Assembly (NCBI GenBank): GCA_037903475.1
Contig: JBAJFG010000604.1
Span: 925,001-989,000, forward strand
DNA length: 64,000 nucleotides
Direction of reading: 5' to 3'
Source of the DNA: Ancylostoma caninum
Lineage: Eukaryota > Nematoda > Chromadorea > Rhabditida > Ancylostomatidae
Positions 42,000 to 52,556 of the stretch are shown in pieces. Below the pieces are notes generated by a model. It was given only the letters and a program-made list of their open reading frames with translations, made no database searches and was not told the DNA's origin. The position numbers and the translations under genes were made by a program. Positions within the stretch are counted from its first letter, which is position 1. Each line of letters opens with the position of its first letter.

Positions 42000-42130
42000 C
42001 AGTGGTGGACGTAGAAAGTAGGCGGGAGGCGGGGGAGGGGAGAGGAGAGGGGAGGCGTGTGAAAAACTAGGACCACCGCGGCTTTGGGGACCTTGGAGGA
42101 AAATAAAAACAATAAAATATTAATGTAAAT
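42000..42130. mobile_element. Left half of hAT-like MITE
   Basis: CAGTGGTGGACGTAGAAAGTAGG and the following purine-rich tract and CTTTGGGGACCTT match the left end of the element at 38,622. GTACAAAA precedes it. No right terminus was found, so it is truncated. Confidence 0.5.
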
Positions 42131-42340
42131 ATAAATGATTATTTTCATTTCCTTTCAACAGAATACACTTCTGTAGAAATGAGCGTTTTTGTAGTCGTGA
42201 GTGTACTCACAAAATGTTAATAAAGTTTTCATAAGTGTGGCTGAAGCGTAATAACAATCACAGCAAAAAAGCAACAAACAAAAGAACTTGAAGAAACAAA
42301 TGAAATTACGCTGTTACTAGGGATACTTATACTAGTTGCG

Positions 42341-42559
42341 TGGTCAGTCAGACTCGCGCATCCATTTGCGAAGGATTTCCTATGAGGACCGGTCAACGCG
42401 ACGTGCAAAGCCTAGACGAAGAGAAGGTGCGGCCCCCGTGACGCCGTAAACGCGGGCGTCTGGGCTGCGACTACGATGCGATTGCAGTGCGACTGAGCAC
42501 TATTCTTTATTGTGAAGACGCACGCACTTCAGTCGCACGCATCCAGTATAAATTGCCGT
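42341..42559. mobile_element. Inverted relative of the 22,132 MITE, one end lost
   Basis: The right end ...CGCACGCATCCAGTATAAATTGCC is the reverse complement of the left end at 22,132. Internal words (AGTCGCA, CCGGTCAACGCG, ATTCTTTATTGTGAAGACGC) also match in inverted order. The left end begins at GTCAGTCAGACTCGCGCATC and lacks the terminal AGGGTAATTTA. Confidence 0.6.
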
Positions 42560-43420
42560 TTTCGTAACTTTGGCCCACACTGTAGCTGCAGCAGTCAGTA
42601 CTGGTCTCATTTCTCGTTGAATATTGTGGAAAGTTGCATGGAGAAAGGAATCTATGAGGAGCATGCATGAGGCATGAGAGAAACAATTATTGGAAGAGGC
42701 GTTCAACATAATCTCAGCGCTTCATTTTCTGAGCATCGCACTTGAGAAAATTGATGTTATAGTAATGATGGGACAGCAAAGTTTTGCATTTTATGATGGG
42801 ACAAAGAGCAAGAAGAGCGCTTTCTAAGTGATAATATGCATGTTAGAGGTGAGTAGCGCAGGTAAGAGTCTAGCATTCAATCTCAAAACTGTTTAGCAGC
42901 TCATTTGATGCTATTTTTGTTAAACGGTGGCTCTCACTACAACCTGCCACCGATCACTGGAGGATAACATACACATGCTGCAGGGCTGTCATCTTGCGTC
43001 GTTCCACGAAGTGGCTGTCACCACTTGTTGTGGTCCAAAGGTCTGCAAAACCTTCACGGCAGGCCGTGACACATGCGACTGCTGTTTGGAATTCTATTAA
43101 TTCCAAAAATATCTGGTGAAACAACGTCAAGCGCTAGTTCGAAATTGAAATTTGTGACGCAACTGCGTTCATTTGGAAATTCCGGCGTTTTCAATCAAAA
43201 TATGCTTGCATTCCACAATTTCAAAGGAATTTCGCTATGAATTTGTGCCGAGAATCTTGAGAATGCTACTGCTCCGAAAATGCTTACGGTTCGATCTCGA
43301 TGAAGGATTTCTCGCCGCGAGTTACAGGGAGAGTTAAAACAATTGAATGCAGGTAGCAATAGCCGGAGCGGCGTGTCCACGGGATATACGAATTTTGCTC
43401 GAAGAGCAATGGTATTTCAG
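42560..43420. other. No supportable gene
   Basis: Short frames only on both strands. Confidence 0.35.
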
Positions 43421-43560
43421 CATCAAGTGAGAACAACAACGTGTAAGCAAAGCCAGATTGCTGGGAATGTCATGGCAACAGCCATCGTTCTAATCTACTG
43501 CCACACTGTAAACACTCAATTGAGGCCCATTTGTGGACTTCTTATAGGAGCTCAAGCATG
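43421..43560 (+). CDS. Candidate internal exon with a membrane helix
   Basis: Acceptor TGGTATTTCAG at 43,410-43,420 and donor CATG|GTAAGG at 43,561 bracket one open frame. It encodes a short basic stretch and then a hydrophobic, helix-like run (GNVMATAIVLIYCH). Exon size (140 nt) and signals are normal for a nematode gene. Neighbouring plus-strand segments at 43,830-43,980 and 44,286-44,486 are also protein-like, but I could not find a chain of exons in phase. Confidence 0.3.
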
Positions 43561-44285
43561 GTAAGGTGAATCGTGCTGTTTGAGAGCGAACTCGCTTTTT
43601 TTGTGTTAGAAATGGCAAGGTTGATTGGCTAGATGGGCGTATGGAAGGAAGATTAGGATAGGGTTCCTTGCTGTTTGCGTGCCCATCATTTCTTTGCATA
43701 AAGCTTCACCTAGGAATCTAGGAGGCATACGATAATAAGCACCATTCTTTAACAGATATAGCCAATCAACGCTGGAGAGCTATTTTACAAAGTTCTTCAA
43801 CTTTAGAGGAATATGTTTAATATTTCATTTCCGAGTTCGAAAGGGCCAGTCTTCCTTAGTCCAGCTGACTTGACAGTTAGTACATCCGAAGTCCCTTTCA
43901 CTTCTCCATCTTCCTTCATTGTGAAGAAACAGTTTCGCTCCCTCTGCATCAATCCCTTGATTTTGGTCGAATTTTAACCCTTCGTTTGAGAGGAATTCAT
44001 TTGGAAATATGTAAAAGCCTAAAAATCGCCTTATTTTCAAATGTGAATTCCACCTCGGAGACAGAACAGCAGGTACAATTCAAAATTTCAGTGACTAGTG
44101 GCATGTGGCTAGTAATGCCATCTGCTGGGGAAATCCCGCTCTATTAATGGGGAAAATGAAACTTTCGATGACCTGGACGATGGTGAGCGGAAGGCTGTGG
44201 TAAGAACGACAGGAAGTGAAACCATGTGAGCATGAGCAACAAGGCTTGAAGCAATAGAGCCTTATCAAAAAGATATTCAGATTCC

Positions 44286-44486
44286 GTGACTGCAGGTAAA
44301 TACACGATGGCACCTGAGCGATGGATGCAGAGAAAGCATGCTCCAAGTGAGAGAGAGGGTCAACGCGATTCCGCGGCCGCAACGCAAAAGCACGCACATT
44401 CAGTCGATCTTTTTGACAAAGACTGTACCTCCCCATACGAAGCAATGCTGCATGAAATGGCTCGATGGATGAATACCCAGCGATAA
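44286..44486 (+). CDS. Candidate C-terminal exon, unrecognised product
   Basis: An open frame after GTGACTGCAG runs to TAA at 44,484-44,486 and encodes a hydrophilic, charged sequence (ERWMQRKHAPSEREGQRDS, then SPYEAMLHEMARWMNTQR). Composition and codon choice look coding. A GTG|GTAAGA donor at about 44,211 ends another acidic open segment (GENETFDDLDDGERKAV) just upstream, but its phase does not match directly. The family is unknown. Confidence 0.3.
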   Translation: MTAGKYTMAPERWMQRKHAPSEREGQRDSAAATQKHAHSVDLFDKDCTSPYEAMLHEMARWMNTQR

Positions 44487-45064
44487 GACCCTCGGCATGC
44501 CTACGACTTTTTGAGGAATTTGCAAAACTGTCCCGCAAAATTCACGGCAACAGGCAGGGTTAGGAACCTTCCTGTCAGAGATCGTACTCGCATGACTTGC
44601 ACAACCTGAACACCACATCTGTCAGAGCTAATATGGCTGCTTTCGAGAAGAGATGTCCGATTCTCAAAATGGTCCCGGAAACGATATCTAACACTTCGTC
44701 GATGTTCGCTTTTCGGACTTGGAGTTCTAGCCGCAAGCGGTCTGCCGATTAGACTGCAAAGCTTTGCCAAAATTAGAGAGTCATACCTGAATGGATTATA
44801 TCGGTTCTTCCTCGAATTATACTGATAGAAAATTTTCCATTCGAAATCGAACACTTCATACTTACAAACAAATGGAAAAGAGGAAAAAAGCCAGTTTTTT
44901 TTCTTTCCAAAAATTGCATAGTCTGCGGAATGCTGTGTGGCATGCTTAACGTAAGGAAATTTTCGACCGATGGAACTTGGACGGCAGTTTAGGAGCCGAC
45001 CCAAAAATCCGAATATTCGCGAGCGAGAAAGCCCTACTTCCGCTTGCATTTTCTACCTCCTACA

Positions 45065-45684
45065 TCAGTATATATAACAGTGAAAGTTTGTGTGTTTGTA
45101 TGTTACAGGTAGACCCTCAGGCTACATTGCACCTGAGACTATCGATTGGTTTATCGATTATATCGATTTTATTGGTTTTTTGCTTTTCTCGACCAGGGAC
45201 TAGCGAGAACTGCTGCTGGAGTATCTCAATACGCTGAACACGAATATGGCAACCATTTTGCACCAAATCATCGATTTATCGATTTAAATGATTTTCCTCT
45301 TTTGTTGATCATGGAATGATAAAGACATGCCAACTGGGGTATCTCAATACGCTGAACACGAATATGACAACGATTTTGTGTCATATTATCGATTTATTGA
45401 TTTTATTGATTTTTCGGCATTCTTGCACACGGGTTGGTGAAAACGTGCTTTCTGGGATTTTCTGAAACGTGGGTAAGGCAAGCATTTTTAGAAGGATTTA
45501 TTCATCAGTAAAGCAAGTTCACCACATTTTTTGAGGGAAGGGAGAGGGGTGAAGAAGGGTCACTTAAGCTGATCACCAAATGATGAATATTTTGAGAGGA
45601 TCGCTAGGTTCAACAAGTGTTGATGTCAGGTTCAAATTGCCGGGAGAAATTGAACACCCGAGCGAAGGCGGGTACGGCAGCTAG
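45065..45684 (+). mobile_element. Helitron (non-autonomous), plus orientation
   Basis: The 5' end is TCAGTATATATAACAGTGAA next to a TTTGTGTGTTTGTATG tract. The 3' end is ACACCCGAGCGAAGGCGGGT, then ACGGCAGCTAG: a short hairpin, a spacer and CTAG. It lies between an A and a T without a target duplication, as Helitrons insert. The interior has about two units of a roughly 120-130 bp repeat containing TATCTCAATACGCTGAACAC and ATCGATTTATCGAT. No Rep/helicase gene. Confidence 0.9.
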
Positions 45685-47091
45685 TGCTTTTAATAAAATA
45701 CGATTTTTCGACCTTCACGAGATTGAGTATGAAATTTCTGCTATTTCAAACGTGGTGACTGCCACTGAGTAATGTACTACGCAAGCACTTAAATGTACAG
45801 TTACTCATCCGTAATTGAGCGCAATTTTTAGATTTTGTCTCTCAATCTGAGCCCCTAGAGCAACAGCAGGAAATAAGGAGAAAATTCAGGAAAAAACGAA
45901 AATGAAAATGACTGGCTGAAACTGAGATCGAAAACCGAGAAGGGTTATCGATGCCATATTCCATCTTTTCGTGAAGAACTTTCCTCTGATTCAGCACTGT
46001 TTGCGTAAATTACCGCCTGTTTAGAAAGATGACACCGCGCCAAGGAAAAGCCGAAATTCCGCCGCATGACCATCGATTCCGAGGCAAACTCATCAAGCAA
46101 TGAACGCGTGACGCAATGAAACAAGAAAACCTGGATAACCAAAAGAAGGACGCATCTGGGCTCAAACAGGCATAAAAGTAGAAAAAACAAAAAGTGTCCC
46201 GAAATGAAGGAGAAACAGAGAAAGAAGTAACCTTCAACTAAGAGAAAGAGAAGTTAAGGGGAGCATTGAATGAACATTCATCAAAAAAGTGATGGCCAAA
46301 TTCCGATGTAGCTCATGTTTCCAGGGTAACATGGTGCGCTTTCTCGGACCAACGATTTTCAGTGGACAGCGACGAAGGGGCGGGCTGATGACATCATGTG
46401 TACGGCCTGAAGCGTCTTTCCTTTCGGTGGAGTCCTAGAGAGGCGCGGGATTTCGTTGGATTTGCTCATGTCGACGGAGCTCGAAAAAGCCTTCTAGTAG
46501 AAATGTGTACTCAAGGAGCTACGTATTCTTGAGAGTTAGAAGACTGCATTCGCCAGATTGGAGGGTAAATCGATGCCTTCAAGAAACTACAGGATAAAGA
46601 CGAGGAAAGATAGCAAAATCTTATAAGTCCTTCGAAGGAGCTGTTCTTGCTTGAAAATAAATGGGACATTTCCTTGGTACAGTTTTCGTAGCTACAGGGT
46701 CCGGCAGAGTGATAATGTACTATACTATCTACACAAACTCTTACAAATCAAGCATAGGGAAATGACTAACGTGATCTCTTTTTCTCTTCATAACGGAGGT
46801 CAGCCTTAGGGCATACACAAATGTTGCGGCCCGCAAACAACTTCAGGAAAAATTTCCCTCTTCTTTCCTATGAGCGATGCCACTCTCTTTGTCCCAAGGG
46901 TCACTAAGAGCATGTCAACACATCTACGATTACCAATTCATACATAAATATCATAGATGTCAAAGAAGATTGCGCACTATTATTCTGCCGGGATGAGTTC
47001 GTGGAGTTGAAGCAACTACGGTCACGTTGTTTTCTGCGCCTCATTTCCTGAAACACTGTTATCCTAGCAGACCCATTATTTTATGAATAAA
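45685..47091. other. No supportable gene between the two Helitrons
   Basis: Frames are short and overlapping on both strands. A minus frame at 45,945-46,237 is hydrophobic but unsupported. No repeats recognised. Confidence 0.35.
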
Positions 47092-47974
47092 CTAGACGGC
47101 ATGCCCGGCTTCGCTCGGGTGTTTTACTGCCCCGGCAATTTCACACCAATGAAGGCAATTGCTAGTGCCAACAAATTCATTGCGGATGCCTATAACTTTG
47201 GTGGCAAACTCATAAGCAGGCTCATGTAAGCCTCTTCCACCGACCCGTAAGCGAAAAGTCAGTAATGTTACTTCAGTGTCAAATTCATGGAAAGCAGTTG
47301 CCATATTCGCACTTAGGGTTTATCGTTTTCGATTGATCCAGTAAACATATTCCTACCCCGTCCCTTTCCAAAAGCGGAGAAAGAGCAAAAGAATTACTGA
47401 GTCGATATATCCATGGAGGATAGTTGTCATATTCGTTGACTGCGCAATGGAAAATCCCAGTAGACACATCTTCACCGGCCCGTGGACGAAAATGGCGAAA
47501 AATCATACCAATAATTCGATATTCTGCACAAAATGGTTATCATATTCGCGTTTAGAGTATTGGGGAACCCCAGTAACCATGTCCTCACCACCCCTGGCCG
47601 AAAATAGCAAAAAAATCAGAAAATCGATAAATCGATATTTCGTGCAAAACGGTTATCATATTCGTGTTCAGCGCATTGACAAACCCCAGTAGAGCTGTCC
47701 CTACTGACTCTCGTGCAGAAATATCGAAAAATCAATAAAATCGATAAATCGATATTTCGTGCAAAACGGTTATCATATTCGTGTTCAGCGCATTGAGAAA
47801 CCCCATTAGACATGTCCTCGCCGCCCCCGAGCAAAAGTAGCGAAAAATCAATAAAATCGATAAATCAATCGATAATGCCTGGCACGAAGTAGCCTAAAAC
47901 CTCCGCCGGCCCATGAGGAATGAGCATGCAAAGTTTGGTCCCGATCGGTTCACCCTCCGCGATTTCTATAAGGA

Positions 47975-48006
<32 letters not shown>

Positions 48007-48035
48007 TCACAGACATTCTACTTTATATATTGAGA
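47092..48035 (-). mobile_element. Helitron (non-autonomous), minus orientation
   Basis: On the minus strand it begins TCTCAATATATAAAGTAG, with a GTGTGTGTATGTATG microsatellite and AGAAATCGCGGAGGGTGAAC. It ends ACACCCGAGCGAAGCCGGGC, then ATGCCGTCTAG, followed by T. The outer bases are A and T. The interior has four or five copies of the roughly 130-bp unit (TTTCTCAATGCGCTGAACAC, ATCGATTTATCGATTTTATT). It is longer than the copy at 45,065 and close to it in terminal sequence, and carries no Rep/helicase. Confidence 0.92.
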
Positions 48036-48787
48036 TTAGCAGCTATACCTGCTCTGTAAAACTTCCATTTGTCTTTTATAAAGTTTTTTTTTCAAAGCTA
48101 ATTAAGGGCAAACATCAGGTATGTGTCGCTTTTAGAAAGATCAGCTTCAATGATGATAAAGGCCAAATATTATTAGTAAAAAAGGTCTATTCAGTTGCTA
48201 ATGATGTAGTGGAGAGCAGGTGCAGGCACTGAGCAGTTTTCACTCATTAATGTCTCCTTCGAATGGAACTGTCGAGCATTGAACTAGAATGAAGCTACGT
48301 AGAACAATCTCGACCCTTTTCAAATTCGTATGTATTTCAACGTGGAGAGGTTATGTGAGGCTGTGAACCGTAGAGACATTGCAGAGGACGGGTGACAAAT
48401 TAGAAGGTAATGTTTAGGCTGAAGAGCTCCATCGCAGTGAGGGCGGAACTAGCGACACATTTTGACACAGCATTTATGCCGCGCCCCTGTATGTATCACA
48501 AAATATTGTGACTTCTGGCTAATTTGATTTTCGATTAGTTTTGTAGTTATTCCCTCTATTGTTCGATGTTCATTCTTAAGTCAAGATTGCGAGAAGATGA
48601 GGTGTATTATAATTACATATCTTTCTTCTACACTGGATAAGCCAAGGGTGACTGAAAAGTAGTGACGCGTTGTTTGGAATTGATATTTACGTATCTAGCT
48701 TTGATTCACACCGATAGGAAGCAATGATTAACAATGAGATGGTCCACTGGAAGCGAAAAAAAAAACTTTGATAGAATTTTCCTGCAG
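48036..48787. other. No supportable gene
   Basis: AT-rich intergenic-looking sequence. Confidence 0.35.
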
Positions 48788-48971
48788 GAGTGGATTACTG
48801 CATATGGAGAAACTCGACGTTGACCTTCTTGGACGTCCATGCGCCTTAGTTCTCCTTCACAAAGGAGGAAAGGCCTCGGAACAATCTCGACAAACTCTAC
48901 TGCACTGTTTGGATCTTATTCGTGGGAAGTCAACAAGCATTTCCGCTCTCGTTCATTTGAAGCTTTTATGA
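48788..48971 (+). CDS. Candidate exon, unrecognised product
   Basis: A strong acceptor ATTTTCCTGCAG ends at 48,787. The frame that follows is open for about 60 codons to TGA at 48,969-48,971 (LHMEKLDVDLLGRPCALVLL and on). A second frame is also open through 49,060, so exon phase is undecided. No partner exon was identified. Confidence 0.25.
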
Positions 48972-49060
48972 GGACCAGTTCTGAAATTTTCGAGCGAATC
49001 ATCTGCATAATATTACCTGAAATATTTACTTTCTATCGGTTTGAAAAATTTCGTCTGTGA

Positions 49061-50431
49061 ACGCAGATTTCCGAAAATACAGAGTTCTTGCACTCGCCGA
49101 TTCTTTTGAGCCACCCTGTGCTTGCTTACGCATAAAGTTAGTGAAATCTCTTCATATTCACAATGCATATGTTCGAATGCTTCCAAATTTCCCTTGATAT
49201 GTTTGGACACCTGTACGCATCTGTTTCTTTTATTTTTTTTTTGTTCTGTATAACTGGAGTAACACTGCACATATTCTAAAAATAACTCACAACTAGTTTA
49301 TGAACTAGTTCCTTCCTCTGTGGTATACACATTTCCGATGATGAACAAAGGATCACTTTATTCTTAGCCACTCGTAGCCCAGTACAAAGAATTTGTCCAG
49401 TTTTTACGCGCAGTCCTTGGTCGACCATAAAATTCTCCGAAATGTCTTAGGAATGGATGTTAGAATGATAAGACATTGTCTACTTGTGAAGGTCGTTGAA
49501 TCCAATTAAACGTTGATGTGGGTCAGGGTTCAGTTGGAAAAGCAAAAACAAAAACAATGAGTGGGTGACCCTTGCAATAAGTTTTGAGTGGAATGAAAGA
49601 AAGACGGGAATTTGTGAATGATATGTTCACCAACACAAATTTTACACTATTTAGCTCATCTCTCACGTACCACTTGAGGCTTAAACACCTCTACTAGGCC
49701 TCCTCCGTTTTTATTAGCTAGCGTTTGCTTGATAGTGAGCCAATCTGCTGCGTATAGTATGACCTCTCACTTCTAAAATGAAGCTCTTTCTTCACCACAG
49801 GAAGTCGATTATTTTTTTCTCGGAGCTGGTTTCGAAGTCTGGTACGCCCCATTGTTGGGAAGGATAGTCTCAAAACTGAATGCAAAGCCATTCTCGTGCG
49901 AATGAGAAACTCCAAATCTTTGCAGCTGGAAGCGCCCATTTTCGTGAGGAAATGAGATCTTGAGCAAAATCAGCTGTGGAATAAGAATAACCATGACGAC
50001 GTGTCGATTTCCCAGGCACCATTTGCTAAAATGGTGAAATTTTTTTCAAGAGAAAAAATTTATGTGAGAAATGTGACAAGCAAAAACTACTTTCGTTGGG
50101 CTATCTTCTATGCATCTTAGTGAAGCACATATATGTATGTATTGGAGAGAAATAAAGTAAAATATTACAGACTGTTTCTAGGGTAGCAACGGGAGGCATC
50201 CTATGCACAATGAGACTCTTGAAGGAAAAAAAGAAGTTAACATATTGCTGCCATTATACCTAAAAATTAATCTCTTCAGACGCACATGACTTTGCATAGC
50301 TCCACTTGCAGGAAACTATGGAGAGAACAAAGTAGGCCTATCGCTGTCCATGAAGGCAGTGTCTCACTTTAGAAATAATTCTGCCAATTTCAAACGAAAT
50401 GTATTTTCAGGATGCTCTAATCACAGTGCTA
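49061..50431. other. No supportable gene
   Basis: Short frames only, with no repeat structure that I can support. Confidence 0.35.
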
Positions 50432-51355
50432 TTAGGTTGGTCTAAAAGTTTTGCACCAAGATATTTTTTGGGACCTAGAATTCCATGGATTTTCACGAGC
50501 TTCTATGAGGAGAATTGTTGGAAAACACCTTGGAATGAAGCCCTATAAGAAGAATAGATCGCATCTTATCACAGAGGCCACAAAAATCAAGAGAAGTCAG
50601 CGTTGCAACGAACTTCTGGCACGTTTCAAAAAACAGCGTCACCGCCTGATCCTTTTCACGGATGAGAAGCTATTTACTGTTCAACAGGTACTCAACAAAC
50701 AGAATGACAGGATTTATGCGTGCTCCAACCCTCATGTGGGCGTCAGCCGAAGTTCTCATCCAGCCTCCGTGATGGTGTTTGCCGGAATAACCGCGGATGG
50801 GAAGACACCGCTCATATTCGTTCCGCAAGGCATAAAAATTAATTCCGACAACTACCTGGAAATCCTGAAGACGGAGCTGCTCCCCTGGGCTCAGAGCCAC
50901 TTCGGAGAACGAAAATGGACCTACCAACAAGACGGAGCGCCAGCTCATAAATCGCGGATGGTCCAGGATTGGTGTAGGCAGAATTTCCCAGACTTCATTG
51001 GCTCAAACCAGTGGCCCCCCAACTCACCGGACTTAAACCCGATGGATTATTCAATCTGGTCCGTTCTCGAGTCGAAGGCATGCTCAAAGCCACATCGCAG
51101 CATCAATTCACTGAAGAAAGCGCTTCAGAAAGCCTGGAAAGAGCTCGACGGCGCGTATTTGCGTGCCACCGTGGACGCCTTCACGCACCGTCTGAAGGCC
51201 TGCATCGAAGCCAATGGTGGAATTTTTGAAATCTAATGTGAAGTATTGTTTGTGTATGAGTTGTAAAGATTGTCTTTCATGTATCTTCTCGAAGTTGTAG
51301 TTTTTGTATTTGTAATGATTAATTTAGTGAGTACCCATAATTTTGGCCCACCCTG
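50432..51355 (+). mobile_element. maT-like mariner element, internally shortened
   Basis: The left end TTAGGTTGGTCTAAAAGTTT and the right end (inverse CAGGGTGGGCCAAAATTATG) are imperfect inverted repeats, matching at about 11 of 14 positions over the core AGGNTGG-C-AAAA. TA flanks both sides (50,430-50,431 and 51,356-51,357). The element is 924 bp, shorter than the usual mariner of about 1.3 kb, because the part coding for the transposase N terminus is missing next to the left end. Confidence 0.85.
50451..51236 (+). CDS. Mariner (DD37D) transposase, N-terminally truncated
   Basis: The frame encodes the RNase-H-like catalytic domain of a Tc1/mariner transposase. Numbering from the TTG at 50,451, the catalytic triad is D71 (FTDEKLF), D161 (YQQDGAPAHKS) and D199 (SPDLNPMDY), with 37 residues between the last two, which places it in the DD37D (maT) group. 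The linker motif WPPNSPDLNP is intact and the C terminus looks complete. The first ATG is at residue 19, and most of the DNA-binding helix-turn-helix region (roughly the first 80-100 residues of a full protein) is absent. The frame opens inside the left terminal repeat. The catalytic part has no stops, but without the DNA-binding region it is probably not an active transposase. Confidence 0.93.
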   Translation: MHQDIFWDLEFHGFSRASMRRIVGKHLGMKPYKKNRSHLITEATKIKRSQRCNELLARFKKQRHRLILFTDEKLFTVQQVLNKQNDRIYACSNPHVGVSRSSHPASVMVFAGITADGKTPLIFVPQGIKINSDNYLEILKTELLPWAQSHFGERKWTYQQDGAPAHKSRMVQDWCRQNFPDFIGSNQWPPNSPDLNPMDYSIWSVLESKACSKPHRSINSLKKALQKAWKELDGAYLRATVDAFTHRLKACIEANGGIFEI

Positions 51356-52556
51356 TATATTGTTATAACCATATATATAGTAATGGTCATCCTGATTCAG
51401 TGTTGTTCCTTTGCGGCCATATCACTTTATCATCACGCATCAGTAGCGCGAGCTGATGCAAAGACGGGAGCGTAGCGGTGTAAGCCTGGATGGTTTCATT
51501 CATCAGTGTATGAAACTGTTACCGGCCTCCAAATGTTTCATTCAGAGCATGAATGAAGCTGTTATCGAGCAGCAGAGCTTACGCAACCGCTCTTGCATTA
51601 GCTCGCGTTCGAGATGCGTGAAGTCATAGTGATATGGCCGGAAAGAAAACAGCATTGAATCAGGATGACCGAGAGTATAATTATTTTAACTTCTTGAACA
51701 CTTTGCGACTCGTTTCGCTGCTGATATTAACAACAAATATTAATATTAACGTTTAAGGCATTTGATACCACCTGATGAACTGAAATACTTCATGGCAATT
51801 ACTCCTTTTTGTCTTCAAAGTTGGACACTGTACTTCGAGACAATTAGCTCAGTATGGCTCAAGACACTGCAAATTGACCACCCTAAACCAAGGCTGTACT
51901 ATAACGTTTGGGTGGATAGAGAAAACTCCCGGCTTCTTTCCATTGTTTAACTGCGACGACACACACTACTAACACATTCGCGAGCTTACGCCTTTTGCAT
52001 GGTGTGTCAGGCAGGACAAGCGCTTTTAAACGCACTTGGATCCCGTGCTCAACCAAATTTTGCCTCTGCCGCATAATACTCTGAGTTTGCACAAATCTGA
52101 GACGGATCGTTTTCTCTTTTGGTGATCGTCAAGAGTGTCTCCAAATGTATGTATTCCACTCATTTAATATTGCTTCCACATAAATCGTTCTTTCTGTTGT
52201 ACGTTTCAACCACGTATTAAAAAAGTTTGAGAGAAATTTGCTTCTGCCCAGAAAGCTTTAATTTTTGGTATAACTTACCAGAAGATTGCCAGTTATGACC
52301 TGCTCACAGAAATGCAACTGTGAATAGAGCGTGCTTACCCGGTTGAGAACGCAGCCCCACGCTTCACATCCTGCGTGTCCACCAGTTGAGCACACTGTCG
52401 CGAATGTCGAGACCCCAGCAGTGGTAATGCAAGATGCAATGGTCTATTTTTCCTATAAGGTTCGAAAAGTAGGGTATTTGGTGCGAGTGCTTCCTGATCA
52501 ATGCACGGGAACTAATTGAGTGTATTGCACGGAAAACGTTAGAGCACTGCGTTATA
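51356..52556. other. No supportable gene
   Basis: Short frames only. The left end borders the mariner and the right end borders the Tc1-like palindromic element. Confidence 0.4.

Noticed and set aside
44501..45049. 182-codon minus-strand open frame
   Set aside because: Composition is unconvincing and it overlaps protein-like plus-strand segments. No domain recognised, and this length is possible by chance in 64 kb.
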